This document shows, piece by piece, positions 10,156 through 19,018 of a stretch of DNA of 64,000 bases. Location of the stretch: assembly GCF_013363755.1 (NCBI RefSeq), contig NZ_CP054840.1:3876001-3940000 (forward strand), read 5' to 3'. The stretch's first letter is position 1. Each line of letters begins with the position of its first letter. The stretch comes from Comamonas antarctica (GTDB taxonomy: Bacteria > Pseudomonadota > Gammaproteobacteria > Burkholderiales > Burkholderiaceae_C). The translations under genes and the position numbers were made by a program. The notes beneath the pieces are model-generated. The model was not told the DNA's origin. It did no database searches and saw only the letters and a list, made by a program, of their open reading frames with translations.

Positions 10156-10793
10156 TGGACCTCAAGCCCCTGATCACGCTGGTGGCGATCGTCAATCCGC
10201 TGGCCATCATCCCGTTCTTCATCCATTACACCGAGGGCTTCAGCCCGGCCCAGCGGCGCAGCACGATACGTACCGCGGCCTTCAGCGCCTTCTGTGTGAT
10301 CTCGGCCTGCGCGCTGCTGGGCCTGCAGGTGCTGGACTTCTTCAACATCTCGCTGCAGAGCTTCCAGGTCGGCGGCGGCCTGCTGCTGCTCATCAGCGCG
10401 ATGAACATGCTCAACGCCCGCCCCGCCGAGGATCGCCCGAACGAAGCCACGCTGGCCGCCGGCGCGGAGAAGGCCGCCACGGGACACAGCATCGCCGTCG
10501 TGCCGCTGACCATCCCGCTGCTGACCGGCCCGGCGGCCATGTCCACGGTGGTGATCTATGCCGACCAGGCACGCGACATCTGGCAGCATCTGGCACTCGT
10601 CGGCTACGGCGTGGTGGTGGCCCTGGCGACGGCGCTGTGCTTTTCGCTGGCGCAGCCGATCGGCAGGGCACTGGGCAGGACCGGCATCAACGTGATGACC
10701 CGGCTGATGGGACTGATCCTGGCGGCGCTTGCCATCGAGGTCATGGCCGGCGGGTTGATCAAGATCTTTCCGGTACTGGCGGGACCGGCCTAA
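10155..10793 (+). CDS. MarC family integral membrane protein
   Basis: Six-TM inner membrane protein of 212 residues of the MarC/YchE family, starting MDLKPLITLVAIVNPLAIIPFF. The conserved NP in TM1 and VVPLTIPLLTGPAAMSTV in the middle identify the family. The MarC name comes from the mar locus, but no antibiotic-resistance function has been proven. An AGGTG motif lies just upstream of the ATG, inside a possible leader peptide gene. The stop lies close to the convergent small secreted-protein gene (overlap of about 4 bp). Confidence 0.92.
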   Translation: MDLKPLITLVAIVNPLAIIPFFIHYTEGFSPAQRRSTIRTAAFSAFCVISACALLGLQVLDFFNISLQSFQVGGGLLLLISAMNMLNARPAEDRPNEATLAAGAEKAATGHSIAVVPLTIPLLTGPAAMSTVVIYADQARDIWQHLALVGYGVVVALATALCFSLAQPIGRALGRTGINVMTRLMGLILAALAIEVMAGGLIKIFPVLAGPA

Positions 10794-11170
10794 CCCCTGC
10801 GCGCCGCGCCATCCGCGCAGCGGCCCCTGACCCGGCCGGGGAGCGCATTGCAACGCGCCTGCGCCACCTTCAGTTGCGCCGGCATGCGGTCTTCCTGGGC
10901 CTGCCGCGCCTGCCGCGCGCCCCTGCGCTGCGACTCGAGTTCGGCCTTGGCGACTTCTGCCCAGCCATGGGCCTGGCGTTCGCAGGCTTGCTCGGCAGCG
11001 CCGCGCAGATGCTCGCACTTGAGCATGTTTTCCCGGAACTGCATCGAGATGTGCCGTTTGGCGGCCATTTGCTCGGAGGCTGCCGAGCCCAGCGCCAGGC
11101 TGCCCAAGACGAATGCAGAGAGGATGGTGCAGGCACCCAGGAGTGCCTGCATTTTGCGCAAGGTTTGCAT
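10790..11170 (-). CDS. Small secreted protein of unknown function
   Basis: 126-residue protein with an N-terminal hydrophobic signal segment (CTILSAFVLGSLALGSAAS). The mature part is rich in Arg, Ala, Gln and Glu, likely helical, with cysteines in KCEHLRGAAEQACERQ and in ARCNALPGRVRGRCAD, so up to two disulfides are possible. The ATG at 11170 follows GGGAA; the frame is open 22 codons upstream but without a signal-like N-terminus. An AT-rich stretch (11241-11281), unusual for this genome, lies upstream and probably holds the promoter. I do not recognise a family. Confidence 0.7.
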   Translation of the reverse strand: MQTLRKMQALLGACTILSAFVLGSLALGSAASEQMAAKRHISMQFRENMLKCEHLRGAAEQACERQAHGWAEVAKAELESQRRGARQARQAQEDRMPAQLKVAQARCNALPGRVRGRCADGAARRG

Positions 11171-11240
11171 CGTTGATTCCCTTTTTTCACACCATGCGCC
11201 TGGGCAGGCATGCGCCGCAGCGCCCCCGATTGGCACATCA

Positions 11241-11285
11241 TTAGTTTTTACAATCGAATTTATAATTTCGATAGTATTAAAACAC
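11241..11285. promoter_or_regulatory. AT-rich putative promoter region
   Basis: About 45 bp of nearly pure A/T in a GC-rich genome, containing TATAAT (11261-11266, plus strand) and several A- and T-runs, upstream of the small secreted-protein gene on the minus strand. No convincing -35/-10 pair at 17 bp spacing was found on either strand. Confidence 0.35.
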
Positions 11286-11382
11286 TGGGGTGCACTTTAG
11301 GAGAAGCACTTTGCTTCAGGCGTGGGGAAAAGAGACAACACCGCGCAGGAAAAATCCTACGCGAAAAGAGGCAGATGCCGGC

Positions 11383-12045
11383 TCAATAGCCGAGCTGGCG
11401 CAGCCAGGCTTCGAGCGCCGCGATGGTCTGGTCGGTGGCCTGGGTCAGCGCCCGCACGCCGCCGGCCGCATCCGCCGTGGCGGCCGGCTGCTGCGCCACC
11501 AGCGTGGTCTGGCCCAGCAGCACATCGCCCTGCGCCTGGCGATCGATCAGCGTGGCCCGCATGCGCACCCAGCCGACGCTGTCCTGCGCGGAGCGGAACA
11601 TGTGGCTGAACTCCTCGAGCTCGATCTTGAGCACGGCCGGCGTGCGGCCCTGCACCTTGGGTTGGGCCGTGCCATCGCCGCCCAGCAACACCGGGCGCGT
11701 ACGGCCCAGACCGCTGCTCAGGCGCTGCTGCACCAGTTGCGCCGGCGGCAGCGTCCAGCGGGCCAGCTGGTAGGGCCGCACCACCTGGGATTCGGCATAG
11801 GCCAGGCGGTAGAGCACCGCGGTTTCCGAGTCGCGCAGGCCCGGGGCCTCGATCTCGGCCAATGCAATGGCAGGCCGTGGCGCCTCGGCTGCAGCCGCCA
11901 CCTCCGGCGCCGGGCCGAAGTCGTAGCGCACGGGCTGCGCGGGAGGACGCGGCAGCACCGAACAGCCGGCAAGCCACAGGCAGGCGGCGGCGCCGGCCAT
12001 CCACAGTGCCGGGCGGCGCGCGTTCGGGGTGGAAGAAGTGGACAT
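11383..12045 (-). CDS. ABC-type transport auxiliary lipoprotein (PqiC-like, DUF330-type)
   Basis: Outer-membrane lipoprotein of 220 residues with lipobox LAGC near residue 28 (ACLWLAGCSVLP). The body fits the ABC_trans_aux/PqiC family: YDFGPAP after the lipobox, IEAPGLRDSETAVLYRLAY, and a late LEEFSHMF segment. It is the last gene of the four-gene Mla/Mce operon, 9 bp after the MCE gene. It probably docks the MCE tunnel at the outer membrane, as PqiC does; this is inferred from family and position. Confidence 0.88.
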   Translation of the reverse strand: MSTSSTPNARRPALWMAGAAACLWLAGCSVLPRPPAQPVRYDFGPAPEVAAAAEAPRPAIALAEIEAPGLRDSETAVLYRLAYAESQVVRPYQLARWTLPPAQLVQQRLSSGLGRTRPVLLGGDGTAQPKVQGRTPAVLKIELEEFSHMFRSAQDSVGWVRMRATLIDRQAQGDVLLGQTTLVAQQPAATADAAGGVRALTQATDQTIAALEAWLRQLGY

Positions 12046-12054
12046 GGCGAATTC

Positions 12055-13032
12055 CTAGGGCTGGGTGGTGGGAGCGGCAAAACCGGGCTCGCCCGGGCCG
12101 GGCACGGCACGGCCGCTGCCGTAGATCACCGATTGCGGGTTGTCGCTGAAGCCGCCGGCGGCGGCGCCGAGCTGGCGCGCGGCGCGCGATACGTCGTCGG
12201 CAGCGCGGCTCACATGCGGCAAGGTGGTGCGGCCCAGGCCGTCGGCCGCACGCACCAGCGACTGGGTGCCCTGCGCAATCTGCTCCAGCGGCCCCTCGGG
12301 GGCGTTGATGCGCTGCACCGTCTGGCCCAGGTCGGCCGCCACTGCGGCGGTGTTCTTGCCAGCCTGGTCCAGCGACTGCAGCGCCTTGCGCGCATCGGCG
12401 GTCAGCGCGGGGAAGTCGGCCAATGCCGGCTCGATGCGCTGCGTGAGCGTGTGCTGCACGCCCGTGCTCAGGTCGCGCACGCCCGCCGCTGCGCCCGAGA
12501 TGTTCTCCAGCATCTCGCTGAAGCGCTTCTGGTTCTCGTCGCCCAGCATGTCGTTGAGGCGGCGCGTGACCTCATCCACACGGCCCAGCAGCGCCGGGCC
12601 CTGGTCGGCCAGCATGCTCAGCGGCGAGGACTTGAGCCACAGCCGCGGCAAGCCGCTCGCGCCCGGCGGCTGCGGCGGCGGGGGTTCGACCGCATCATCG
12701 AGCTGCACATGGGCCAGGCCGGTCACGCCCTGGTAGCCCAGCACCGCAAACGTGGTGGCGGAGATCGGCGCGCCGGTGTCCACGGCAATGCGGATCAGCA
12801 CGTTGCCGCTGGCCTGCGGATCGAAGCCGATGTAGACCACCTTGCCCACCGGCACGCCCTTGTAGCGCACCGCGGCCTGGGGCTGCAGGCCGCCGATGCC
12901 GTCCTTGGTGGTCATCTCGTACTGGTGGTACTGGTTGTGGTCGCGCGTCAGCCACAGCGCGAGGCCGGCCAGCAGGGCCGCCACCAGCACCACGAACAGT
13001 CCCGCGGCCATTGCATGCGACTTGTTTTCCAT
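12055..13032 (-). CDS. MCE/MlaD-family substrate-binding protein
   Basis: Periplasmic lipid-binding subunit of 325 residues: one N-terminal TM helix (LFVVLVAALLAGLALWL), then an MCE domain (YEMTTKDGIGGLQPQAAVRYKG and VGKVVYIGFDP), followed by a long helical region that probably builds a tunnel or coiled coil. Its ATG overlaps the stop of the ATPase gene (TGATG), so translation is likely coupled. It is longer than MlaD proper (~180 residues), closer to single-MCE proteins of other Mla-like systems. Confidence 0.9.
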   Translation of the reverse strand: MENKSHAMAAGLFVVLVAALLAGLALWLTRDHNQYHQYEMTTKDGIGGLQPQAAVRYKGVPVGKVVYIGFDPQASGNVLIRIAVDTGAPISATTFAVLGYQGVTGLAHVQLDDAVEPPPPQPPGASGLPRLWLKSSPLSMLADQGPALLGRVDEVTRRLNDMLGDENQKRFSEMLENISGAAAGVRDLSTGVQHTLTQRIEPALADFPALTADARKALQSLDQAGKNTAAVAADLGQTVQRINAPEGPLEQIAQGTQSLVRAADGLGRTTLPHVSRAADDVSRAARQLGAAAGGFSDNPQSVIYGSGRAVPGPGEPGFAAPTTQP

Positions 13033-13880
13033 CAGGTTTCTCCCGCGGCCTCGGGGCCGTTGTTCAGGGGCGCCATGGCACGGCGGCCGCGCTCTCCCCG
13101 GAAAAAGGTTTCAATAAAGGGATGGTCATAGGCCGCGACCTCGCGCGGCGTGCCGGTGACCAGCACCTTCTTCTCGGCTAGCACGGCCACGCGCGAGGAC
13201 AGCGCAAACAGCGTGTCGAGGTCATGGGTCACCATGACCAGCGTCAGTCCCAGCGCCGCGTGCAGTTCGCGCAGCAGCGCGCAGAATTCGTCGGAACTCG
13301 TGGGATCGAGCCCGGCCGTGGGCTCGTCGAGCAGCAGCAGCGGCGGATCCATGATCAGCGCGCGCGCCAGCGCCGCGCGCTTGATCATGCCGCCCGAGAG
13401 ATCGGCGGGCATGCGCGTCGCATGCTCGGGCTTGAGGCCCACCATCTGCAGCTTGACCATGGCGGCGTCGTGCACCAGGTCGAGCGGCAGCGTGCCCTGC
13501 TCGCGCAGCGCAAACGCGACGTTGTCCAGCACGTTGAACGCCGAAAACAGCGCGCCATGCTGGAACAGCATGCCGACGCGGCTGGCCGCGCCCTCGCGCC
13601 CCATCTGCGCAGCGGGCCGGCCCAGCACTTCGACCGTGCCCTTGGTCGGCTTGAGCAGCCCGAGCATCTGGCGCAGCAGCACCGTCTTGCCCGTGCCCGA
13701 GCCGCCGACGATGGACAGCATCTCGCCGCGTTCGACCGTCAGGTCCAGGTCCTGGTGCACGGCAAAGGCCTTAGCGCCTTCGCCAAATACGCTCCACAGG
13801 CCTTCGATGCGCACCACGGGCGCTTCCTGCGGCGCGGGCGCGGGCGCCTTGGGGGGAGTCGAGAGATCAACCGCTGTCAT
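13032..13880 (-). CDS. ABC transporter ATPase (MlaF/Ttg2A type)
   Basis: Cytoplasmic ATPase of 282 residues driving the Mla/Mce lipid transporter. Walker A GGSGTGKT follows a 45-residue N-terminal stretch rich in Pro and Ala; signature LSGGM, Walker B LLLLDEPTAGLDP and the H-loop VTHD are present. The replacement of the usual LSGGQ by LSGGM is typical of MlaF-type ATPases. It starts 4 bp after the permease stop and overlaps the MCE gene. Confidence 0.93.
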   Translation of the reverse strand: MTAVDLSTPPKAPAPAPQEAPVVRIEGLWSVFGEGAKAFAVHQDLDLTVERGEMLSIVGGSGTGKTVLLRQMLGLLKPTKGTVEVLGRPAAQMGREGAASRVGMLFQHGALFSAFNVLDNVAFALREQGTLPLDLVHDAAMVKLQMVGLKPEHATRMPADLSGGMIKRAALARALIMDPPLLLLDEPTAGLDPTSSDEFCALLRELHAALGLTLVMVTHDLDTLFALSSRVAVLAEKKVLVTGTPREVAAYDHPFIETFFRGERGRRAMAPLNNGPEAAGET

Positions 13881-13884
13881 CGTG

Positions 13885-15039
13885 TCAGATCCCTACGTCC
13901 TTGAAAACAATGGCGAATATCGCATCCACGATGATCACCATGGTGATGGCCGACACCACCGAGGCCGTGGTGCCCTGCCCCAGGCTCTGGGTATTGGGTT
14001 CGACGCGCAGCCCCCAGTGGCAGCCGATCAGCGCGATCAGCACGCCGAACACCATGGACTTGCCCATCGCCATCCAGAGGTTGGCCGCTTCGACCGCCGA
14101 AGGCAGCGCCTGGGCGAAATAGGCGGGCGTGACGCCCATCGTCAGGTCGGCCGCCAGCATGCCGCCGGCCAGCGCGGCCAGCGTGGTCCAGAGCGCGACC
14201 AGCGGCATGGCCACCGCCAGCGCCAGCGCGCGCGGCAGCACCAGCCGGAAGCCATGGGCGATGCCCATGACCTGCATGGCATCGAGTTCCTCGTTGACGC
14301 GCATCACGCCGATCTGCGCCGTGATGGCCGAGCCCGTGCGGCCTGCCACCAGGATCGCGGCGAGCAACGGCCCGAGTTCGCGGATCAGCGAAATGCCCAG
14401 GATGTTGACGATGAACGACTCGGCGCCGAACTGGCGCAGCTGCAGTGCCATCAGGAAGGCCAGCACCACGCCGATCAGGAATCCAACCAGTGCCGTGATC
14501 GGCAGCGCCGTCGCGCCCATGCTGTAGAGATGGCCCGAGATATCGCGCCAGGGCCCGCGCTGCGGCTTGCGCAGCAGGCGCCCGAAATCCAGCAGCAGCT
14601 GGCCGATCAGCTCGACCAGTTCCTTGAGATGGCTGCAGCCGGCCAGCACCAGCACGCCGAACCTGTCGATCTGGTCGAACGGGTGCCAGCGCGTGGGCTG
14701 CGGCTTTTCCACCTGGCTCAGCTCGGCGACGCGATCGAGGATTTCGCGCTGCGCCGCGCCCACCTCGCAGCGCTGCGGCCACTGGCCGCCCCAGTGGTTC
14801 CAGAGCACCTGCGCACCGACGTAGTCGAGGCGGCCGATACCGGTGAGGTCCCAGGCGGCGCCGCTGCCGACCGCGTTCAGCTCGCGCTGCAGGCGGCGCC
14901 ACTGCGCGCGTTCGCCAAAGCCCGCAGCCGTCCAGTCGCCCTGGGCGAGGGCGCGTCCGGCCGAGGCGTGGCCGACTGAGGCGCCCCCGGCCGAGGCATC
15001 GGAATCCAGCACGACAGAAGGGTTTGAGGAAGGCGGCAT
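13885..15039 (-). CDS. MlaE-type permease with N-terminal STAS domain
   Basis: Permease of 384 residues. The N-terminal ~110 residues contain a STAS-like region (AWDLTGIGRLDYVGAQVLWNH), normally a separate MlaB subunit in E. coli; the rest is the MlaE fold with GHLYSMGATALPITALVGF and MRVNEELDAMQVMG, the conserved permease-ATPase coupling segment. The ATG at 15039 is the only good start, although the frame runs far upstream over the divergent GMC gene. It is the first gene of the operon. Confidence 0.9.
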   Translation of the reverse strand: MPPSSNPSVVLDSDASAGGASVGHASAGRALAQGDWTAAGFGERAQWRRLQRELNAVGSGAAWDLTGIGRLDYVGAQVLWNHWGGQWPQRCEVGAAQREILDRVAELSQVEKPQPTRWHPFDQIDRFGVLVLAGCSHLKELVELIGQLLLDFGRLLRKPQRGPWRDISGHLYSMGATALPITALVGFLIGVVLAFLMALQLRQFGAESFIVNILGISLIRELGPLLAAILVAGRTGSAITAQIGVMRVNEELDAMQVMGIAHGFRLVLPRALALAVAMPLVALWTTLAALAGGMLAADLTMGVTPAYFAQALPSAVEAANLWMAMGKSMVFGVLIALIGCHWGLRVEPNTQSLGQGTTASVVSAITMVIIVDAIFAIVFKDVGI

Positions 15040-15291
15040 GAAGGCAGTGGCGGCGTGAAACGACCCGGTCCCGAAGCTCGGGCCGGCATCCAGTTTTGCA
15101 TAGTTGACCGGCCGCTGCGCGCAGGACGCGACCTCGTCCTGCACTCTAGCGCAAGCGACCGCGATGCCACGCAAAAAATGCCAACCCGCAGGCGCACGCC
15201 CGCGCGCTTTCCCTATCGACCGCCGAGCGAGCGGTCCGCACAATGGGTCCAGACCCATCACCCCGCGCGCCGCCGCGCAGCGATCCGCACC

Positions 15292-17025
15292 ATGAGCGAC
15301 ACCACTTTCGACTACATCATCATTGGCGGCGGCACGGCCGGAGCGCTGCTGTGCAACCGGCTGAGCGCCGACCGCAGCAAGCGCGTGCTGCTGATCGAGG
15401 CCGGGCGCAAGGACGACTACCACTGGATCCACATCCCTGTCGGCTATCTCTACTGCATTGGCAATCCGCGCACCGACTGGCTCTACCAGACCGAAGCCGA
15501 AGCCGGCCTCAACGGCCGCAGCCTGCGCTATCCGCGCGGCAAGACGCTGGGCGGGTGCAGCAGCATCAACGGCATGATCTACATGCGCGGCCAGGCGCGC
15601 GACTACGACCAGTGGGCCGACATCACCGGCGACACGGCCTGGCGCTGGGACAACTGCCTGCCGAACTTCATGCGCCACGAGGACCACTGGCGGCTCGACG
15701 CGGGCGGCAATGCCGACGCGCGCTTCAAGGGCCTGCATGGCAACAAGGCCACGGGCAGCACCGGCGAATGGCGCGTCGAGAAGCAGCGCCTGCGCTGGGA
15801 CATCCTCGATGCGTTTTCCCAGGCCGCGCAGCAAGCCGGCATTCCCGCCAGCGACGACTTCAACGGCGGCGACAACGAGGGCGTGGGCTACTTCGAAGTC
15901 AACCAGAAGGCCGGCTGGCGCTGGAACACGGCCAAGGCCTTTCTGCGCCCGGCCTGCTACGGCCGTGCCAACTTCGAGATGTGGACCATGGCCCAGGCCA
16001 CGAAACTGATCGTGGAGACCCAGCCCGACGGCCGCCGGCGCTGCACCGGCGTCGAGGTGGCGACCGGCGACGGCATCGAGACCGTGCATGCCACGGCCGA
16101 AGTGCTGGTCTGCGCGGGCGCGATCAACTCGCCGCAGCTGCTGCAGCTGTCGGGCATCGGCCCGGCGGCGCTGCTGCAAAGGCATGGCATCCCGGTGGTG
16201 CAGGACCTGCCCGGCGTGGGCGCCAACCTGCAGGACCACCTGCAGATCCGCACGGTGTTCAAGGTGCAGGGTGCGCCCACGCTCAACGTGCTGGCCTCCA
16301 GCCTGCTGGGCAAGGCGCGCATCGGCATGGAATATGCGCTCAAGCGCACGGGCCCGATGAGCATGGCGCCCTCGCAGCTCGGCGCCTTCACGCGCAGCCG
16401 CCCCGACCTGCCCCACCCCAACCTCGAATACCACGTGCAGCCGCTGTCGCTCGATGCGTTCGGCGAGCCGCTGCATGCGTTCCCGGCATTCACCGCCAGC
16501 GTCTGCAACCTCAACCCGACAAGCCGCGGCACGGTGCAGATCCGCAGCGCGGATTTCCGCCAGGCCCCGGCCATCGCGCCCAACTATCTCAGCACCGAGG
16601 AGGACCGCCAGGTCGCCGCCGACAGCCTGCGCCTCACGCGGCGCATCGTGGCCCAGCCGGCGCTGGCGCGCTACGCGCCCGAGGAGTTCAAGCCCGGCGT
16701 GCAGTTCCAGACCGACGAGGAGCTCGCGCGCCTGGCGGGCGACATCGCCACCACCATCTTCCATCCCGTGGGCACGACCCGAATGGGGCGCGCCGACGAC
16801 CCGCTGGCAGTGCTGGACAGCCAGTTGCGCGTGCGCGGCATCGACGGCCTGCGCGTGGTCGATGCGGGCGCGATGCCGACCATCACCAGCGGCAACACCA
16901 ACTCGCCGACGCTGATGATGGCCGAGAAGGTCGCCGAATGGATACGCAAGGGCCAGGGCCCGGTCGCGACCTCGGGGGCGCGCCAGGCCAGCGCCGAATT
17001 GCCGCGTGTCCCTGCCGAGGCCTGA
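15292..17025 (+). CDS. GMC family FAD-dependent oxidoreductase (choline/alcohol dehydrogenase type)
   Basis: Flavoprotein of 577 residues oxidising an alcohol. The ADP-binding fold begins at once (FDYIIIGGGTAGALLCNRL) and the GMC signatures follow: YPRGKTLGGCSSINGMIYMRG and GAINSPQLLQLSGIGP. The active-site His lies in TTIFHPVGTTRMG. The ATG at 15292 is chosen because the flavin motif follows directly. Choline dehydrogenase is the closest well-known relative, but no betaine genes lie nearby, so the substrate is open. It is divergent from the Mla operon, 252 bp apart. Confidence 0.9.
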   Translation: MSDTTFDYIIIGGGTAGALLCNRLSADRSKRVLLIEAGRKDDYHWIHIPVGYLYCIGNPRTDWLYQTEAEAGLNGRSLRYPRGKTLGGCSSINGMIYMRGQARDYDQWADITGDTAWRWDNCLPNFMRHEDHWRLDAGGNADARFKGLHGNKATGSTGEWRVEKQRLRWDILDAFSQAAQQAGIPASDDFNGGDNEGVGYFEVNQKAGWRWNTAKAFLRPACYGRANFEMWTMAQATKLIVETQPDGRRRCTGVEVATGDGIETVHATAEVLVCAGAINSPQLLQLSGIGPAALLQRHGIPVVQDLPGVGANLQDHLQIRTVFKVQGAPTLNVLASSLLGKARIGMEYALKRTGPMSMAPSQLGAFTRSRPDLPHPNLEYHVQPLSLDAFGEPLHAFPAFTASVCNLNPTSRGTVQIRSADFRQAPAIAPNYLSTEEDRQVAADSLRLTRRIVAQPALARYAPEEFKPGVQFQTDEELARLAGDIATTIFHPVGTTRMGRADDPLAVLDSQLRVRGIDGLRVVDAGAMPTITSGNTNSPTLMMAEKVAEWIRKGQGPVATSGARQASAELPRVPAEA

Positions 17026-17049
17026 ACGCTGGACGGCAGCCGGTCACAC

Positions 17050-17231
17050 GCCTGACACAAAGAAACCCTGCCGAATTTCTACGTACTTCGGGAAACCCCC
17101 AATGCACCATGGGGGTGCAAGCGTTAAAGTCGCTCCACTCAAGTGCACCTCGGTGCGACGAAGAGGGGCCGAGGAGACGACTCGACACACAAATAGACCA
17201 ATTTCAAAAAGCATACAGTGAGATGCCTTCT
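17050..17231 (+). ncRNA. Candidate structured leader or small RNA upstream of tauE
   Basis: A non-coding stretch with several hairpins: CCGAA/TTCGG at 17071-17091, a perfect 7-bp ACCCCCA/TGGGGGT stem at 17095-17116, GCAC-CTCG-GTGC at 17145-17156, CGAG/CTCG at 17170-17184, ending in an intrinsic terminator at 17232. It may be an independent small RNA or an attenuated leader of the exporter gene 53 bp further on. No Rfam family is recognised and the 5' end is a guess. Confidence 0.35.
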
Positions 17232-17260
17232 AAAGCGCCGGCCAGTCCGGCGCTTTTTTA
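17232..17260 (+). terminator. Intrinsic terminator
   Basis: Perfect 10-bp stem AAAGCGCCGG / CCGGCGCTTT with loop CCAGT followed by a run of T. It lies 207 bp after the GMC gene and 53 bp before tauE, so it ends either the GMC transcript or a leader/small RNA. Confidence 0.85.
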
Positions 17261-17312
17261 TTGGCCGTCCCCCGCCGCCCGGCACCGCGGCGGTGCGACA
17301 ATCCCGGTCCAT

Positions 17313-18071
17313 ATGGAATGGCTCTTTGTTTCGCTGGCGTCACTGCTGGCCGGGTTTATCGATGCAATCGTGGGCGGTGGCGGGCTGATCCTGGTGCCGG
17401 CGATCTTCGCGGCGTTTCCGCATGCACCGCCAGCCACGCTGCTGGGCACCAACAAGAGCGCATCCGTCTGGGGCACGGCCATCTCGGCCTGGAAGTACAG
17501 CCGCCGCGTCGACATTCCCTGGGCCGCACTGACCCCGGCCATCGCCATCAGCTTTGCCGGCTCGTTTGCGGGCGCCTGGGCGGTCACGGTCATTTCCTCG
17601 GATTTCCTGCGCAAGCTGCTGCCGGTGATCCTGGTGCTGGTGCTGATCTACACGCTGCTCAAGAAGGACATGGGCCGCCACCATGCGCCGCGCTATGCGG
17701 GCCGCGCGCAGACGCTGATGGCCTGCGCCATCGGCCTGGTGATCGGTTTCTACGACGGCTTCTTCGGCCCGGGCACGGGCAGCTTCTTCGTGTTCCTGTT
17801 CGTGCGCCTGCTGGGCTATGACTTCCTCAACGCCTCGGTGTCGGCCAAGCTGCTGAACATTGCCACCAACCTCGCGGCCATCATGCTGTTTGCGATGAAG
17901 GGCCATGTCTGGTGGCACTTCGCGCTGCCGCTGGCCGCAGCCAACGTGATCGGCAGCCTGCTGGGCACGCACATGGCCCTGCGCCACGGCACGGGCTTCG
18001 TGCGCGGCATCTTCATCCTGGTGGTCAGCGCGCTGATCCTCAAGACCGGCTACGACGCCTTCCTGCGCTGA
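17313..18071 (+). CDS. TauE/SafE family sulfite/sulfonate exporter
   Basis: Eight-TM membrane protein of 252 residues. It starts MEWLFVSLASLLAGFIDAIVGGGG, with the family motif VGGGGLILVPA, and repeats the signature in the second half (GFYDGFFGPGTGSFFVF). It probably moves sulfite, sulfoacetate or another small anion outward; no sulfur-metabolism gene is adjacent. It follows an intrinsic terminator and a hairpin-rich non-coding stretch. Confidence 0.92.
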   Translation: MEWLFVSLASLLAGFIDAIVGGGGLILVPAIFAAFPHAPPATLLGTNKSASVWGTAISAWKYSRRVDIPWAALTPAIAISFAGSFAGAWAVTVISSDFLRKLLPVILVLVLIYTLLKKDMGRHHAPRYAGRAQTLMACAIGLVIGFYDGFFGPGTGSFFVFLFVRLLGYDFLNASVSAKLLNIATNLAAIMLFAMKGHVWWHFALPLAAANVIGSLLGTHMALRHGTGFVRGIFILVVSALILKTGYDAFLR

Positions 18072-18217
18072 CGCCGCGACACCCTGCAAGCAAGTAAGCG
18101 CCTGCATACCTGGCGGATCCTGTCTGGCAAGGCAACTGGGGGTTGGTCTGGTGCGCCGCATGCTGCACGCGTCCCATGATGGCCGCAGGGCCTGTGCCCT
18201 GCCCTCAGGAGATGCGC

Positions 18218-18991
18218 ATGAACATTCTGCAGACCTTTCTTCTTGCGGTGGCGCTGTGCCTGCCCGCAGCCGCACTGCAGGCGCGGACGCTGGAGGCGGT
18301 GCGCAAGGACGGCACGCTGCTGATCGCCACCGAGGGCCAGTATGCGCCGTTCAACTATTTCCAGGGCCAGCAACTCACGGGCTTCGAAGTCGAAGTGGCC
18401 GAACTCGTGGCGCGCAAGATGGGGCTCAAGCCGCAGTGGAAGACGCTGGGCTTCGATGCGCTGCTCACGGGCTTGCAGCAAGACCGCTGGGATGTGGTGA
18501 TTGCCTCGCATGCGATCACCGACGAGCGCGCCCGGGCCGTGAGCTTCGCCGCGCCGCATTACTGCTCGGGCGGCACCATCGTCTCGCTGTCCCCATCGCT
18601 GCGCAGCGCCAGGGATCTCGCGGGCAAGGTCGTCGCAGTGCAGACCGGCACCACCTATGCCGCCGAGGTCGGGCGCCTGCCCGGCGTCAAAGCGGTCAAG
18701 AACTTTCCCGGCGACGCCGATGCGCGCAACGCGCTGGCTTCGCGGCGCGTCGATGCGATGGTCACCGACCGCTTCGTCGCCAAGGAACTGCTGCGCAAGT
18801 CGCCGCAGGCCGGCTTCCATGTCGGCGACCGCGTCACCACCGAGCGCATTGCCGCGGCAGTCGCCCGGGGCAACACGGGCCTGGCTGATGCCTGGTCGCA
18901 GGCGCTGCGGGAAGCGCTGGCCGATGGCAGCTATGCGCAGCTGTCGCAGAAGTACTTCCAGGAAGACGTGCGCTGCCCGGCCCGGCCCTGA
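18218..18991 (+). CDS. Polar amino acid ABC transporter, periplasmic binding protein
   Basis: Solute receptor of 257 residues with a Sec signal peptide ending near LQARTL (about residue 23). The SBP_bac_3 pattern is clear: [33 protein letters not shown], then [18 protein letters not shown]. The ATG at 18218 is preferred because CAGGAG sits 6 bases before it; another ATG lies too close to that site. It heads a three-gene operon with permease and ATPase, 27 bp upstream of the permease. Ligand unknown. Confidence 0.93.
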   Translation: MNILQTFLLAVALCLPAAALQARTLEAVRKDGTLLIATEGQYAPFNYFQGQQLTGFEVEVAELVARKMGLKPQWKTLGFDALLTGLQQDRWDVVIASHAITDERARAVSFAAPHYCSGGTIVSLSPSLRSARDLAGKVVAVQTGTTYAAEVGRLPGVKAVKNFPGDADARNALASRRVDAMVTDRFVAKELLRKSPQAGFHVGDRVTTERIAAAVARGNTGLADAWSQALREALADGSYAQLSQKYFQEDVRCPARP

Positions 18992-19018
18992 TCCATCGGC
19001 GCGCCAGGCCTTTGCACC

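Noticed and set aside
15040..16764. Extension of the MlaE permease frame far upstream
   Set aside because: It is antisense to the GMC oxidoreductase gene. The permease homology begins after 15039.
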